A DNA stretch of 64,000 bases from Chaunax sp. Z400 (lineage: Eukaryota; Chordata; Actinopteri; Lophiiformes; Chaunacidae): positions 17,960,908 to 18,024,907 of the forward strand of contig CM075192.1 in NCBI GenBank assembly GCA_037577475.1, written 5' to 3'. A program made the position numbers and the translations under genes. Positions 23,001 to 35,940 of the stretch are shown here, one piece after another. Position 1 is the first letter of the stretch. Each line of letters starts with the position of its first letter. The notes beneath the pieces were generated by a model. The model ran no database searches. It saw only the letters and a list, made by a program, of their open reading frames with translations, and had not been told where the DNA came from.

Positions 23001-26000
23001 AGCCTCTATATATTTATCAATGGACATGGGAGATGGATAAAGAGATTGTTGTTTTTCATGGTATTTGTTTTCAATAAGAAAAGTATACACCACCATACTT
23101 ATGCTTTAAAGGTTTGTCTGTGGAAAGTGGTGAATGCATTCTGTTTTTAAGCAATTATGTTTGGTTTCAGATATTATAATTCAGTCCAGATTCACCAGTG
23201 CTGTGTTTCTACTGTTTTAAGTACAGTAGATCTTTTTTTTAACTGCTTTATTTCCAATTGTTTGACAAGTAAATCAGAGGTTGTAGGAAAGAGGGTTGGA
23301 GTTAAGGGTTTGGTTCTTGTTAAGTAAGACTGTTTCGCTCTCTTACTGTATTTTACAAACCAATTTTTTGCAAGTCACAAATACTGCCTAAACCATTCAA
23401 GGTGGTTAAAGGTATTTGTCCTCACACTTCATACATGGTTGATTTTTTTTTTTCTCATGTTCAAATACAGGGATTCAACCTTGCGGGAGACCAAGCTAAG
23501 AAAAAGCAATCCTGACTGCATACTGAGCTATTATATACTGCCTCGTGTTAAGTTGCGTAAATCACAGGGGTAATCATTTAGATGGTCTCAGTAGTTCACT
23601 GTGTACTCTGTTCAAAAAAACCATGTGGGTAGATTAATATGGTGTTTTTAGATCAGGGAGAGAGAGAGAGAGCAACCTACAACATAAGCCTTTGATCGTC
23701 TGTGATGGCGAGGGTAATGATTTACACAAACCCTTTGAAGCCCCGCTGCTTGGTCAGTCCTCCCAGCTTCACTTATTTATTTATTCATCTCTCTGAACCC
23801 ACTCAAGATGATAATCGTGATTCATCAGATATTATATTACACAAGAGTGTAAGCTGGTTCAGAGGTGCTTTAACCACTGTTCAAATAATTGATTTGTAAA
23901 CTGACGCAAAATTAATTCATTAATTAAAAATGTTTTTTCGAAATGTCAAATGGTGTTTGGGTTGAGATTTATTGTCGAACTACAATCCTGATTAATTGTG
24001 TTCAGTGATTAAATCTAAATGTCAAACTGTGTGAGATCCACATTCTCCAAAGCGGTATATGCATCCTTTCTCTCTCTTCTATCGTCACTGAGCTACTTTT
24101 AAAGACATTGTAAGCTCACAGCTAGAGCTAATATATGCCCTTATTCTATTCATAAACAATAAATCAATCAATCAAAATATAACTGATACATTAATTCATT
24201 AATATTAGTTGTAACTCTAACATCACATGATGAGCTGCTTGACAATGTAAAGCAATGACTGAAATATGCCAGCCAAAAAGAGGCTAGTCAAAGCCTATTC
24301 ATTAGGAGAGAGAAGATGATTAACATACAACCATAATAAAAGTCTGTGGATTTTTGAGTGAAAGTCAAAGGCAAAGGTTATCTTTTCCATCGCTGTGCAT
24401 GCAGTCAAATCATTGCTAATTAAGATTTCTGCAGATCCACACATTCAGGGTTTCTCACATTCAGCCACAGAAAACTACGCAGACTCAAAGATCTCCCACA
24501 AGCAAGAAAATAATGCTTTGCCACCCAGAAGACTTGTACTAAAGATGACAGTGTAATATATGATTGATACCAGAGCCACATGATGATAAATGCATTAATA
24601 TTAATTTGAAGTAATGTTAAACGTTTCTCTTTAAAAACTGTGGATTATGCTCATTGTAGCCTTTCATGCTGCTTTGGTAGATGTTCTGGGAGATGAGTCA
24701 GTGATGAGAAGCAGCTTCCTTAGAAGTCTGTATTTTTGAAGGTTGTCTCTCTTTCCCTCAGTGACATGTTCAAATCATCTATTGCCCTAGGCATTTTCCT
24801 AGTACAAATATAGAACCAAAAGGACAGTGGATATATTGGTTGATCGAGAATGAAGCAGAGAGTCTAAAAAGCACACTTATCCACACTATATAACCAGTAA
24901 AACATTTGATAATCGACACCTGGAATTCTTGTCTTCTCCAGAAGTTTGTTTACATAGTAATGAGGCAAGTTCTCCACAAGGACACAAGTATCGACTTCAG
25001 CTTTCTTGGACTTGATAATTACTTTTTATCTTGAGCAGTGGGCTGCACAGGGACCTATTAAAAATAATTTAATTACTCTTAAAGTGAGATCAAACTATGT
25101 GAGGACTCTGCAGGGAAAATACCGTAGTAACTCTGTTGTCCTTTAACTTGATTAGTTTTGATTTATTGAAATCATAAAATTAATGTTGGATTGCAGACTC
25201 TGAAGGGTCTGGAACCAAACCAAATGCTAATGTTAACATAGGTTATAAACTACTCTGAACATGTATACGGCCTCTTCTCTTGAACGCCCTAGTTGACAAA
25301 AGAGCTTGCATCAACATGTTGAAAAAGTGAGGTTTCCCTCAAGTATCTGAGCATTGTTCAAATTTAGCTATTTCCTTTGTAAATGCCTGCAGTGTTTGTG
25401 TATTGCACTCTCAGCTAGGACAAAGCGCAGCAGGAAATGTATGAGGCGGATAATAAAGGAACCTGAGAACTGTGAGCGCCGTATGGGAATGCTCCAAGAA
25501 ATCTTAGTCATGCTTTTTATGTCCTAAGCCTCTTGTCTCTAATCTATCCCACTTGATGTGTAGGTGTGTATGGGTGTGAAATATGCTTTCATTCGATGGC
25601 AAGGATTCCACATTGTTCTTGCCAACAGAAATGAGAAAGTGTTTGGCAAGGTTTGGTACAATTTTGTAAATCCCAAGCACCTACAAAACAGATTCAAAGG
25701 AAGAGAATAAAGAGCTGTGTTGCTCCGAGCATTCAGTTGCTTTGTACACACCATGACATCATCATTTTATGGTTGTGAGCAATTATGTCAGTCACAATAC
25801 AGACTCGAATTTATGTCTTGACCCTTAGATGGTTACAGCATCTCTAGACGAGCCTTCAGGAACCAGATGAAAGTTGCCTCATAGCACTCTCCTTTCAATA
25901 AAATCAAATACCAATTATATATCATGAAATTTAAATGGTGGTGTAAAATTTTAAGCCTTCAATAACACTCTCAACAAGTGATTCTCTCATTTTTTTTAAA

Positions 26001-27300
26001 TCCACATTCTCAGGTTAGGCGTACAATGAAATAAAGCAGGAAAAGCAGGAAATCTATGTTTCAATTATACTTATTTTAAAGGCAGCCACTATTAATATTC
26101 TAGTATCTATAATTAACCTATTGTATTTTAAGATTTTAGACTTTTTCTTAGGTAAAATTACGTGCAGAAGACATCCAATCAAAAAGGTTGATTTAACAAA
26201 TGAATAGCAATCATGACAGGTTGAATAAGCTCTTCTTTAAAATGCTCGCCATTTAAAATGTTACTCCCAGATCAAACTAAACTAGAATGGCACTGAATAG
26301 AGTGCATACCTCCACCAAGGCCCAGCTTTTCCCTTTAATGTTAATTCAGTGTTAAATGAATGTTCAATGAAAATTCATAGATTAAGTTTCTGCTTAAAAC
26401 AATTGATTTTGTTTGTGGAATTGAATGCTCCTTTGTGCTTAAAATCTTCAGAACATTACTGAATGTTTATTTGTGGCTTTCTCTTGAACTGTCTGAACAA
26501 TATACAATGCATGTGTTTGAAGCAGTGAAAAGATGCAAACACCTACATCATCAACTACAACAACCAAGCCAAGAGTGATATAAAAGATTACCTCAGACAT
26601 CTACTGGACTGAGGAGAGGTGGATAAAGCAGTTTGCTCTAACAGTGCATGATTCATCTACTAACTGCACAACCCAAAATCTCATAAGTCATCCCTAAAAC
26701 ACAGCCTTTCAACTCAGCTCATTTTAAACATTTTCTTATAGTTTTGTAATGTAAAATATGCTTAAACCCACAAGCACTTATGGCTGAGAAGTCTTTCCAT
26801 TTATTTTCTTGACTTTTCCCATGGTAGCCAACACACCCATGAAAAAGATTGCAGAAATGCCCTTGAGCAAGACACCAAAAGACCTTCCTATTCATTTATT
26901 GTAAGTGAGCATGTGTTAAATGGGAAATTCTCTGTGTAAACCTGAGAAAGGCAGGGATAGGTCATCCATGCTGATGCATAATAATAGAGAGTTCATAGTG
27001 TGTAGATGGAAGACATAATGCAGAAATATACATTTACGGTTTGTGGTTCAACAAAGACTTAAAGACAAATGCTGTAAGGTTTATGACTTCATAAGACTGA
27101 GAAATGATGTAAAGTCATTTTATTGTCAAAATTAATTAGAACATTAAATTCTTACTCTCATTACATCACATTAAACATTAAATTACTTCTCTCGCTATTG
27201 AACTAATGAAATTTTGCCCACTCTCATTTATAATGTGTCTATGTAGAGTCATAAGAGTGTCATAAAAGGATTAAATCTGTAAAGGAGGATGAATATTGAA
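20007..27300. other. Gene desert with candidate conserved non-coding stretches
   Basis: Over 7 kb without a supportable exon, RNA gene or recognised element. Positions 20270-20760 and 21220-21660 look like conserved non-coding sequence. All long frames here lack protein character and splice context. Confidence 0.45.
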
Positions 27301-27309
27301 ATGTGTGTG

Positions 27310-27311
27310 TG

Positions 27312-27382
<71 letters not shown>

Positions 27383-27388
27383 TATATA
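27310..27388. repeat. (TA)n microsatellite
   Basis: Near-perfect TA/AT tract with minor interruptions (AAATA), preceded by a short (TG)n. It abuts the MITE that follows. Confidence 0.95.
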
Positions 27389-27466
27389 CAGTACCAGTCA
27401 ATAGTTTGGACACAGTTACCCATCCACTTGAATGGGAAACTGTGTCCAAATTTTTGACTGGTAGTG
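27389..27466. mobile_element. Tc1/mariner-type MITE, 78 bp, near-palindromic
   Basis: The left end is CAGTACCAGTCAATAGTTTG and the right end, reverse-complemented, is CACTACCAGTCAAAAATTTG. Both continue into GGACACAGTT.CCCAT. TA lies immediately outside each end (27387-27388 and 27467-27468), matching the TA target duplication of Tc1/mariner elements. Almost the whole element is inverted repeat, so it has no coding capacity. The termini are those of a Tc1-like family widespread in fish. Confidence 0.85.
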
Positions 27467-28276
27467 TATATCATATGCTCCTCAAAGCTGAACCTAATAA
27501 GTATATGTATATAAACAATGGATTAAATTACTATTTGCAATGTGAAAGGTGTTGCACATGGTTTTAATGCCTACAACTAAACTCTTTTGGCCCACTGTCA
27601 CTGCTGCCATTTGCCTTGTTTCATGCAGCAGCAGTACCAGCTATACGCTACCAGTCTGGATTTAAACAACACACACACACACTAGGATGGATAAAAACAA
27701 AAATCGCAATTAATACTAATCTTTCTCTTCATATTGGATGTTTAAATGAACAACTATTTACTAGCCGATTTACCATATCAACTTGATAAGGTTAAATATG
27801 TCAGCGTGGGGTTACAGCTTTAGCCAACCTGTAGGCTTATATGTGACATGCAGGTTTACAGTGTTAACCCACTGAGGTGGATCAAGGATTCCCATAGACT
27901 TACTCTAAATGCCGAAAGATACACAACAGCATGTCTGTGAGGTTAAGGCCTTAAAATGTTGTGTCTTAAACATTCAGTGATTTAATGTACCACCCAACGA
28001 GATGCTGAGCTTCCAGGTGCATAGCGGATTTGGCCAAAGGCTAAAAGCTAAAATGCTCTCAGTGGATCATCCAGCAGTAAAGTCTACATTGCTTTTGAAC
28101 TTCTACCTTCAGTGAGGTGTGTGAGGCCTTTCTGCTGCCTTCCACTATCTCTGTCACATTTGGGACTGCAGGATCTTTCAGTTGAAAATGTTTGAATATT
28201 CAAGCAAAGAAGCTGAACCAGGAGCAGATTGCTGAGTGTGTGTGTGTGTAAAAGCTGTGCAACTCTCTTTGCTTTA

Positions 28277-28279
<3 letters not shown>
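27467..28279. other. Intergenic sequence, nothing recognised
   Basis: Only a short (AC)n run at about 27670-27682 stands out. Confidence 0.5.

Positions 28280-28332
<53 letters not shown>
28280..28332 (+). repeat. (TG)n microsatellite
   Basis: About 26 uninterrupted TG units, with a shorter TG run at 28236-28249 and a (GCTGCA)n run at 28343-28361 close by. Confidence 0.95.
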
Positions 28333-28338
<6 letters not shown>

Positions 28339-30019
28339 TTGTAGCTGCAGCTGCAGCTGCAGTAAAGTTTATGATATTTTTATATATCTGTGTTGTCTGC
28401 TTTGGTATTGTTTTACTGCACTATTATTCCATCCCTGTAGCCTGATATTGCTTTTAGTAATTTATAGGACATACAAAACACATGACCATATTGTTAATAT
28501 AAAACATTTGACCAATACTTCAGAAATAACTTAATCAAACCATAGGAGCCTGTTAAAGTCTTCTGTTTCTCACAAGAAATAGTTTCAGGAGGTTTCATCC
28601 TGATAAGACCAACCCAGTGTTTTGGACTACAGTTAAATATGAATGCATATACTTTATGCAGTGGATATGTGTGTGTATTGGTGGGTGGGGGCAGTGGTCA
28701 TAACGGTGTACTCACGACAATAAACTAGAACACCATTGCCCAACAGCCAAACATAGCAATTAATACAGATTTAAGGTATTTCATGGCTACAGTGTGTATC
28801 CTGCATTCCTTCAGAGCAGTGGTTGTGCACATTATCAGAAACCGAGCCTATGCATCAGCAGGATGCAATAAATAGCATATTATATAATATATTAGGATGT
28901 GAAGAGAAGTAGAATCAGACAGAAAAGCTACAACACTGGTGAAAGGTTTTAGAAGCTAGTAGAGTTTGTTGCTTTGCTCTTTTTCTGCCATGATCATCTG
29001 GGACTTATTAAGCTCCTTCAAACTGACACAAAGCAAATAGTTTTTAGCCCTCAACCTACTGTATACACAAGGTATTCATGCAAGTACAGTATGTAAAGAA
29101 TGCTGCTCACATTTGGCCTGTTTATCCTTGCTTATGTGCTGTTAAGAGTATTATGATCCTGTAACCTAAACTTTTCTACATCATATTTTTAAACTGATGT
29201 TCAGTTTTTTATGTCTTTCCATAGTTATTTTGTTTTTGATTTATGTCAAGTGGGGATGTCAAAGACAGCTCTTCACACTGGACAATGAAGTTCCCAATTT
29301 AAGGTTACAATTCCTTCAATGTGCATAACTAAAATCCCACACAAAAAAAGAATGGAAAAGGACAAGAAATCACAATAAACAAGAGTTTTATTTTCTTAAA
29401 TGTGATTTCTCATCATTTGCATGTGTCTCAGTTGCATCACTGTGACAGACTATATGCTAAACCTGTTGGCGGTGGTATGGATTACACAATGACATGTGGC
29501 TCAATCTATGCAGCAGCACAGAATTTTCCTGTCTGTTTTCATCAGCGGTGTCGACATGACAAGCAAAAGCAAATTTGGCAGGATGACTCAAGCAGGGGCT
29601 CAGAGGGGGCTGGTTGCAAGGTTAATTGGCAATGGGAATAATTGGCCACTGGGCTCAATTTGTCTGATGGGAGAAATTGGAAACCAATCCTACTATCTGT
29701 TTGGAAGCATTCCATCCAATTCCTAAATGGAAGCATCTTTATCTGACTCTCACTGCTTGAGCTGCATCCTCCTCTCACTCGCTGCATCACACTTGCAGCG
29801 AATGGTTGTGCTGGCGCTGCACATCTGCCACAGATCTCTGAACAACTAGGAAATTCTAACTGTAGCAGTTGCCAATTCAATTTGAGATGTTTCACTTGTC
29901 TGTCTATGTGCACACAGCAAAAAAAAGAAGAAAATTAGAGACAGTGGTTTTATGCTTACAGCAGCCCAGACATGATATAAATTGGCTGCAAGGAGAACCT
30001 GTGCATGACATGCATAAAT
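28333..30019. other. Intergenic sequence with one candidate conserved stretch
   Basis: No gene or RNA seen. Positions 29560-29720 (GTTAATTGGCAATGGGAATA and the following ATTGG/CCAAT motifs) are unusually complex for the region and are a conserved non-coding candidate. Confidence 0.4.
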
Positions 30020-30300
30020 CCATAATGCATCTACAAATCTGTATACATTTTGTATGTGTAGACAAATCTTAAAATGCCTACACAGATATCATTGGGAAAA
30101 AAACACATTTTGCTCCAAGACCAAAAAATATACTTCTAGCAGGGATCTGCAAAAGCATATGGCGATTTGCAAATATGTTAAATGTGCACAAATACACATG
30201 TATAGATTTGTCTATACATTTCCAAATCTCGATATACCTGAAAATATATATGCACATTTGTATTGTTTACACATTTACAAATCTGATTTTGTTGACGCCA
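30020..30300. repeat. Array-like block of ACAAATCT/AGATTTGT motifs, candidate dispersed repeat
   Basis: The motif ACAAATCT or its complement appears repeatedly (near 30031, 30061, 30204 and 30275), spaced by GTATACATTT/TATACATTT and CACATTT. A large part of the block can pair with itself. It reads like a short transposable element with internal inverted motifs; the class is unknown. Confidence 0.4.
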
Positions 30301-31870
30301 ATTCCGAATGTGAGGGCATCCGACTCTGCTGGAGCCACAGCTTACAAAAAAGAAAGTCATCCTTTTGGTAAAATACAATTCAGTGAGCCTAATTCACCTG
30401 TGAGGATTTGACTCAATTAGATTTCCTGTTATCACCCTTCACACAGATTAATATCCATTTACCCTGATGTCAATTTGACCACTTTACCAGTTAGAGATGT
30501 TTGTTTTTGTTATTCGGATTACAGTAACACATCTAATATGAATAAAAAGAGTCTTCCTCCATATAACTTCAGTGCAAATTATGAAAATAGAGACAAAACT
30601 CACAACTAAACACAAATTACAAACAATATCGATATTAATAAATATAAAGTCAACAGCTTATAAAGCCATAAAGATCATATTAAAGCAAAGTGAGGTGGAC
30701 TTTTTTGACAGACCATGGCATTTTCCTCGTAAACTATGGCCAGGCTGCACAATAAAAATGAACAGTCTAATTAATAGTGTCCTAATAATGTGTTAATAAG
30801 TAGTAGAAATGATATGAGTGTCACTGTGCACACTCATGCAAGAGGCACATTATGTTAACTTCATTTGTTATTTAGATATCCTGTCATGCAGACAGGACCA
30901 ATCAGAGTCTAACGTTGAATAATATTTTGTGTTTTCCTACACGTGCAGTCCAGGTTCATACAGTGAAGTTGTTTGGAGTAAAGTAGCTGTGCTGGTGATA
31001 AATCCTGAGCTCCACTTACTTGTTTCCTAACCCGTTTAAAATTCCTCTGTCCTCAAAGGTTTAAACAGCTTCTAATTTTGCTGCTTTTTACAAAGCACAT
31101 AGAATCATTTGAAATAACTAAAAGCTGCCTCTCTAATCATTAAAGTAGACTGTTGACGAAAACACTCATTCGTCTATATAACATGCATGAAATGTCACAA
31201 ATATTTATCTGGTATTTTTGCTGGCATATGTAGGTTACTGTAAAGTTAGCTGAAAATACGTTTTAAATTGGTGCAAAAGAAAAATGCAGAAACACTCTGA
31301 CATATATGAAGAAGTACTGTAGGATCGATACAGCGCTCTTTGAGAGAAATTGCTTTGTTTTTATTTTTTATTTCAAACCCCTCTGCACTGCTTTAGAAGC
31401 ACAGCCTTGTCTTGAGGGCATGATTTGCCTGCCTTTCAGTTGATGGCTATTTGTATCGAAAAAAGAGGGGATCAACAGAATCAGCACGTGAAATTGATTT
31501 TTCACTCAGACTACATGTAAATGAAGTTCATTGTGATTTTTAACTAAAAGCCGATGATGCAAATATAATGCTGTTTTGACCTTGTTTTCACACTCGAGTT
31601 CATCTCAGACAGTCTAACGTTGTGGCATGTGCCAGACTGTGCTTCTCCTAAGATAAAAGGGGACTAATGGAGACGTACATCATTAACACTTTGGTTGAGG
31701 TTAAAATTGCAATAATACCTATCATTAAAAGCCAAATTTACATATCCACACCCTTGTGATATTTGCATTTCAGTAATGCCTTATTATCAGATTTCTAAAT
31801 ATTAATATTAAAATGATGTATTAAGTGTTATGAGTTGTCTAAGCAAATGTTGTTGTTGTTTTTTTTATAT
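30301..31870. other. Intergenic sequence, nothing recognised
   Basis: No supportable exon, RNA gene or repeat. Confidence 0.5.
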
Positions 31871-31878
31871 TAAGCCAC

Positions 31879-31914
31879 CTTTATTGCGAGACTGGGGTTC
31901 CTCAGGGCTCATAA
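31879..31914 (+). pseudogene. Tiny reverse-transcriptase motif relic (non-LTR retrotransposon)
   Basis: The plus-strand frame at 31879-31911 reads LYCETGVPQGS and then stops (TAA at 31912-31914). GVPQGS is the hallmark of the reverse-transcriptase block just before the catalytic YADD region in LINE-type elements. Only about 11 codons survive and no other reverse-transcriptase block was found nearby, so a chance match cannot be excluded. Confidence 0.3.
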
Positions 31915-32054
31915 GGGATATCTGAGCAAAATTAAAGGATAATATACCTACGTATCCTTGTCAATCAATTCAGCTCTACTAAATATAAAAATTGAAATCA
32001 TACTTTTTCACATGGATAGAAAAGAGATATTTATACTTATTTAGTGTAATTTGG

Positions 32055-32160
32055 GAGCAGACCTAACCAAGTAGTTTTACTGCACAAGCGTAACCACATA
32101 GTTTTATTGAAAACTATGTAACAAAGTATGTGCCTAAACCCAACCAAACCTAGGCTATTT
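32055..32160. repeat. Degenerate copy of a CTAACC/CTAAACC-rich fish repeat
   Basis: Contains GACCTAACCAAGTAGTTTTA and later TGCCTAAACCCAACCAAACC, a sequence style I recognise as dispersed in percomorph genomes. A smaller related fragment (GTTGCCTAAACCTAACAAAA) lies at 44092-44111. Confidence 0.45.
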
Positions 32161-35100
32161 CCCTTTATAAGCCACATGACAAAGAAGATCTGATATACCT
32201 GTTGCTGGTAGCTCTTTCAAATAAGGAAAAACATGTCATTTTGGTAGTCATTGTCAGTGATTCCTATTCCTCTCCTATTCTGTACAGACAAGAGTATAAG
32301 TAGAAAAACGTACTGAAAGGAATACAGTAGTGAAAGAAGAGAATTAAACCATCACCTCCTTTTATGAACTTTACCTTGTTCTGTAATAGTCATCCAAATT
32401 TCATGGAGGCATTTGTTTCATTTAATGCAATCTCAGAGAAGCAAGTAAGGTGAGATACTGCAGAACAAATAATTGAAAATTAAAAATTGGTGGATGCTAT
32501 TAAATTTCATGGCCACTGAAAGTTTCAGACATATCATCTCATTTTGTGTAGCAGAAATAAATACATTTATTCCCCTGAATAACCTTCTGATCCTCTCAGA
32601 TTTATCTTGTGACCAGGCCTGACACCTATTCCTACTGTATGTGTGTGTTAATGTCAATTAAGGATTAGCCGTCTGGTTTCCTGAAGTATGGACTTTACTA
32701 TAAATCTAAGACCTCAACAAGCAGTTGATCTCAGTTGGTAATTGACATCTAACAGCAGAGGTCAGGAAAAAGATAAAATAGCCAAACACAGAGGCTGAGA
32801 GCTAATTAGTGGTATTTTATTTTCTTTACCTTCTTAATATTCAGCCCATTTTACTTTTGTATTTCTTGCATTTGATCACTCCCTCACTCGTGTTTTTTTC
32901 ACCTCAGGTTTTATTGTCCCTAATATTCTCAATTGATCGTATTTTATGTGTGTATTTAGATGTTTTAGCCCAATTATCGATTGCTTAATTTTGCCCAGGA
33001 GCCCTGTTATAAGAACATCTAAATGTCTGTTGTAATAGAGAACATACTTTTAGTTTATTAGGCACACATTTAATCTTTTCAGTGAAATTCATTGTTATAG
33101 GCCTTTTGATTTGTCTGTCATGGGTACACATGAGTGTTAAATTTGCTCTGATCCACACCAACTGTTTTTCTTTTTTTTCTTTTTCTTTTTTTTTGTCTGT
33201 CACATTATTTGCTGCAAACCTTTGAGACAGGCTTTAAGAGCCTTTTGACCGAGCATCAACTACCATGCATCAAAGTTACAAAGGTCACTTAGTTCCAACC
33301 CTCAGTGAAGCATTGTGACCAGAGCTGTTCTGTCCGATTTTCACTGCACACCACAAAAATAATGTGAGGAAATATTAAACATGAGGCTCTACATGGTTTA
33401 TCTCAGTATGATCTACATGATGTACATTGTATTACTTGCTTGATATTTAATAAATGTCCGTGTTGTGTTGGGGGAGTGTAGAGGGAGACTCTGCATTTTT
33501 CCAAAATAAAGTGTTCATGAGCACTTTAGAGCACACTTGCATCTTCAACTCAATTTCATCTTGCTCAAAAGTAAATATCAATACCAATGTAACCCTGACA
33601 TTGCTATCTTAAATGGTGTAGGTGGTGGAGTTGATGTAGCTGTCAATGAAAAATGAGAGGATGCGTTTATGACTGCATTGCAAAGTTCCCCAGTAATGGT
33701 AATTAATTCCAGATATTAATAGTGCAGAAAACTAAATCATTTTCATACTGTATGCACTCAAATTCCTGAGGCACTTGCACTAAGATGCATCTGGGGATTT
33801 ATTTACTCTTCTTCCATAATTCAGCTGACATATGAAATCAAATTTGAAAATTAATGTAAGATAAGCTGGGTTGAAGATGAAAGCCAAGTACGTATTTTTT
33901 TCTATGAGACTCCAGGTCCTGTTTTAGTGATTACAGTGTCATTTTTTAGGCTTCGCAAATGAAGTTTTCAACATACCTCAGCAATAGAATTCCAATTCGC
34001 TGAATAAGCCACTTTGAGAAAGGTAGGCAGTTAGAGAAAAAAGAACCCTTTTCAACATTTTCTTTTTCTGAAAGAAGCAATATGACAAGAAATGTCTTAA
34101 TTTACTGTCTCTTGAACACACCTCCAGGTGTTAACATGTTCTCACTCCAAATACTACATCATTTCAATTTCCCTTTAACCTACAGTCTATCTGGCTACAT
34201 TTAGTATTTAAACTAGTCAAAGTGTTGTATTTTTAGCATTAAACCACCGAATATACAAAAGAATCAACATTACTGGTAATAGATTTAACATGTGTAACAC
34301 AAGTAGACAATGTAGAAGAGCTGGAGTTAAAATTTGTTCAATGTCATCCCCCTTGTAGAACAATTTAGTTCATTACAATGCCGTTCACCTCACTCTGACT
34401 TTCGGCTCAAACTGCAGCAAGTCACCCTTTTATCCAAGAGCTCTGCTAAACAATGCTTCCCTAATCATTAAAGTGTCAAAGCCTGCAGATGAGCTCATTG
34501 CGCTCCCATCACAGTAATCATTACTGACAGGACATGCAGCTGCTAATGATCTTCTCTTAATCAAACTTAATCAGGTAATAATGATTTTGACGTTAGAGAT
34601 GAAGTGCTTGCTCCCTGCTTTCGCCATGGAGAGGCCTTGTTTCAGTTGACTGGTTTTGGTGCAAGTAGGGGTCTGAAGGGCGTGGCGACTCCATACGTTT
34701 CACTTCTATCGACTCACAGGGTCACATGTTGGGATTTGACGGAGGAGGGATTTATGAATTAAGCCCTAATTCCTGCCAGGCTGGAATTAGTTAGAAGTTT
34801 GAGTAAAAGGTTTTTCGACATTTAGTGAAGTCAAGTGACAGTGCAGGGGGATTTAGAATATGTACAGTGTGTGCGAAGACCTTGATTCCTTGATGACCTT
34901 GATTGATAGGAAGGTGGCCCCACCCCCCAAAAAACAAAAGAAAAAAAGGAGACAGAATAGACAGCCAAAATCAAAGAATATGCAGATTACAATAGCGATT
35001 TCCTTTACCCAAATATAATAAAATATATGTGAATAATCCAGGAGGACAACTGAGCAGATAACAATCTCACCTGTGCCAAATGACTTTCTCTCCACAGTTA

Positions 35101-35440
35101 AAAAATTAGAAAAAATAAAAATAAAAAATTACAAAATAATCAGAAAATATGCTAATTTTGATGACAAAATATGTAGAATGTAAAACATGAGTGATGATCC
35201 ATAAGAGGATTCCGATCGGGCGCTCATACAGATACAAGATCAGCGTAAGGCAACAAGGACGAATAGTGAGAGGTTCTCAGACAGCAGAGCAAAATGAGAG
35301 GAGGGGAAAATTACGCAGAGAGAAACACAGCCTGCATCTTGAGGAAATGCAGTGTTTATTAAGAGTTTACAGTTTGTTTGTTGTTGTACTCTCATCGACA
35401 GGACAAACAAAAGAGATAAGAACAACACTTTAAGACTTTT
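32161..35440. other. Gene-free sequence with a candidate conserved stretch
   Basis: No exon or RNA gene. Positions 34370-34610 are dense in TAATCATTA/AATCATTAC-type sites and are a conserved non-coding candidate. A T-rich tract with interspersed C lies at about 33168-33194. Confidence 0.45.
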
Positions 35441-35640
35441 CACTGTAAATTTCCTGTATAGTAATTAACTGTCATCAGCAAAGTACTGCATTTTTACAGT
35501 TTCTTACTGTAATTTAGAATTGCAGTATATTACTTGAAATTAATGTCCACATCGTTACTGTATTCATGTAAATTTACAACACCCACAGGTCATAGTTTTG
35601 TCTGTACATTACTGAATATTAACTGTATCTAAACTTTATT
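35441..35640. repeat. Candidate dispersed repeat rich in ACTGTA/TACAGT motifs
   Basis: Repeated short motifs in both orientations (CACTGTAAATTT, TTTTTACAGTTTCTTACTGT, TTACTGTATTCATGTAAATT) are typical of a fish non-autonomous DNA element. Ends not defined. Confidence 0.35.
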
Positions 35641-35696
35641 TGAGCCTCATGTATCCTCTAATGATAATTAAAGAATGTTACTTTGATACTACTGCT

Positions 35697-35935
35697 GAAA
35701 TGGTAAATGGCCTGTACACTTTTCTAATCTGGTTGATCACTCAAAGCGCTTTACAACAAAAGCCATAATTGACCCATAGATGCGACCATGCGAGGCACTA
35801 CTGGCTCATCAGGAGTGATAAACATTCACACAAGCACTCACACATTTTGGAACATTTAGACTGCAGAGGACGGGGATCGAACCATTGACATTCCAGTGGA
35901 TGACTGCTCTACCTCCTGAGGCACAGCTGCCCCCG
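35697..35935 (-). mobile_element. tRNA-derived SINE, copy 1
   Basis: On the minus strand the element begins with a tRNA-like head. An A-box-like TGCCTCAGGAGG lies at 35923-35912 and a perfect B box GGTTCGATCCCC at 35883-35872, about 28 bases apart, the layout of an internal RNA polymerase III promoter. The tail runs leftwards through AAAGCGCTTTGAGTGATCAA to AAATGGTAAATGG (plus-strand start 35697). It shares long stretches with the copy at 61898-62142 but lacks about 40 bases present there. Confidence 0.72.
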
Positions 35936-35940
35936 GAAAA

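Noticed and set aside
28229..28534. Cys-Val repeat open frame
   Set aside because: Translation of a (TG)n microsatellite.
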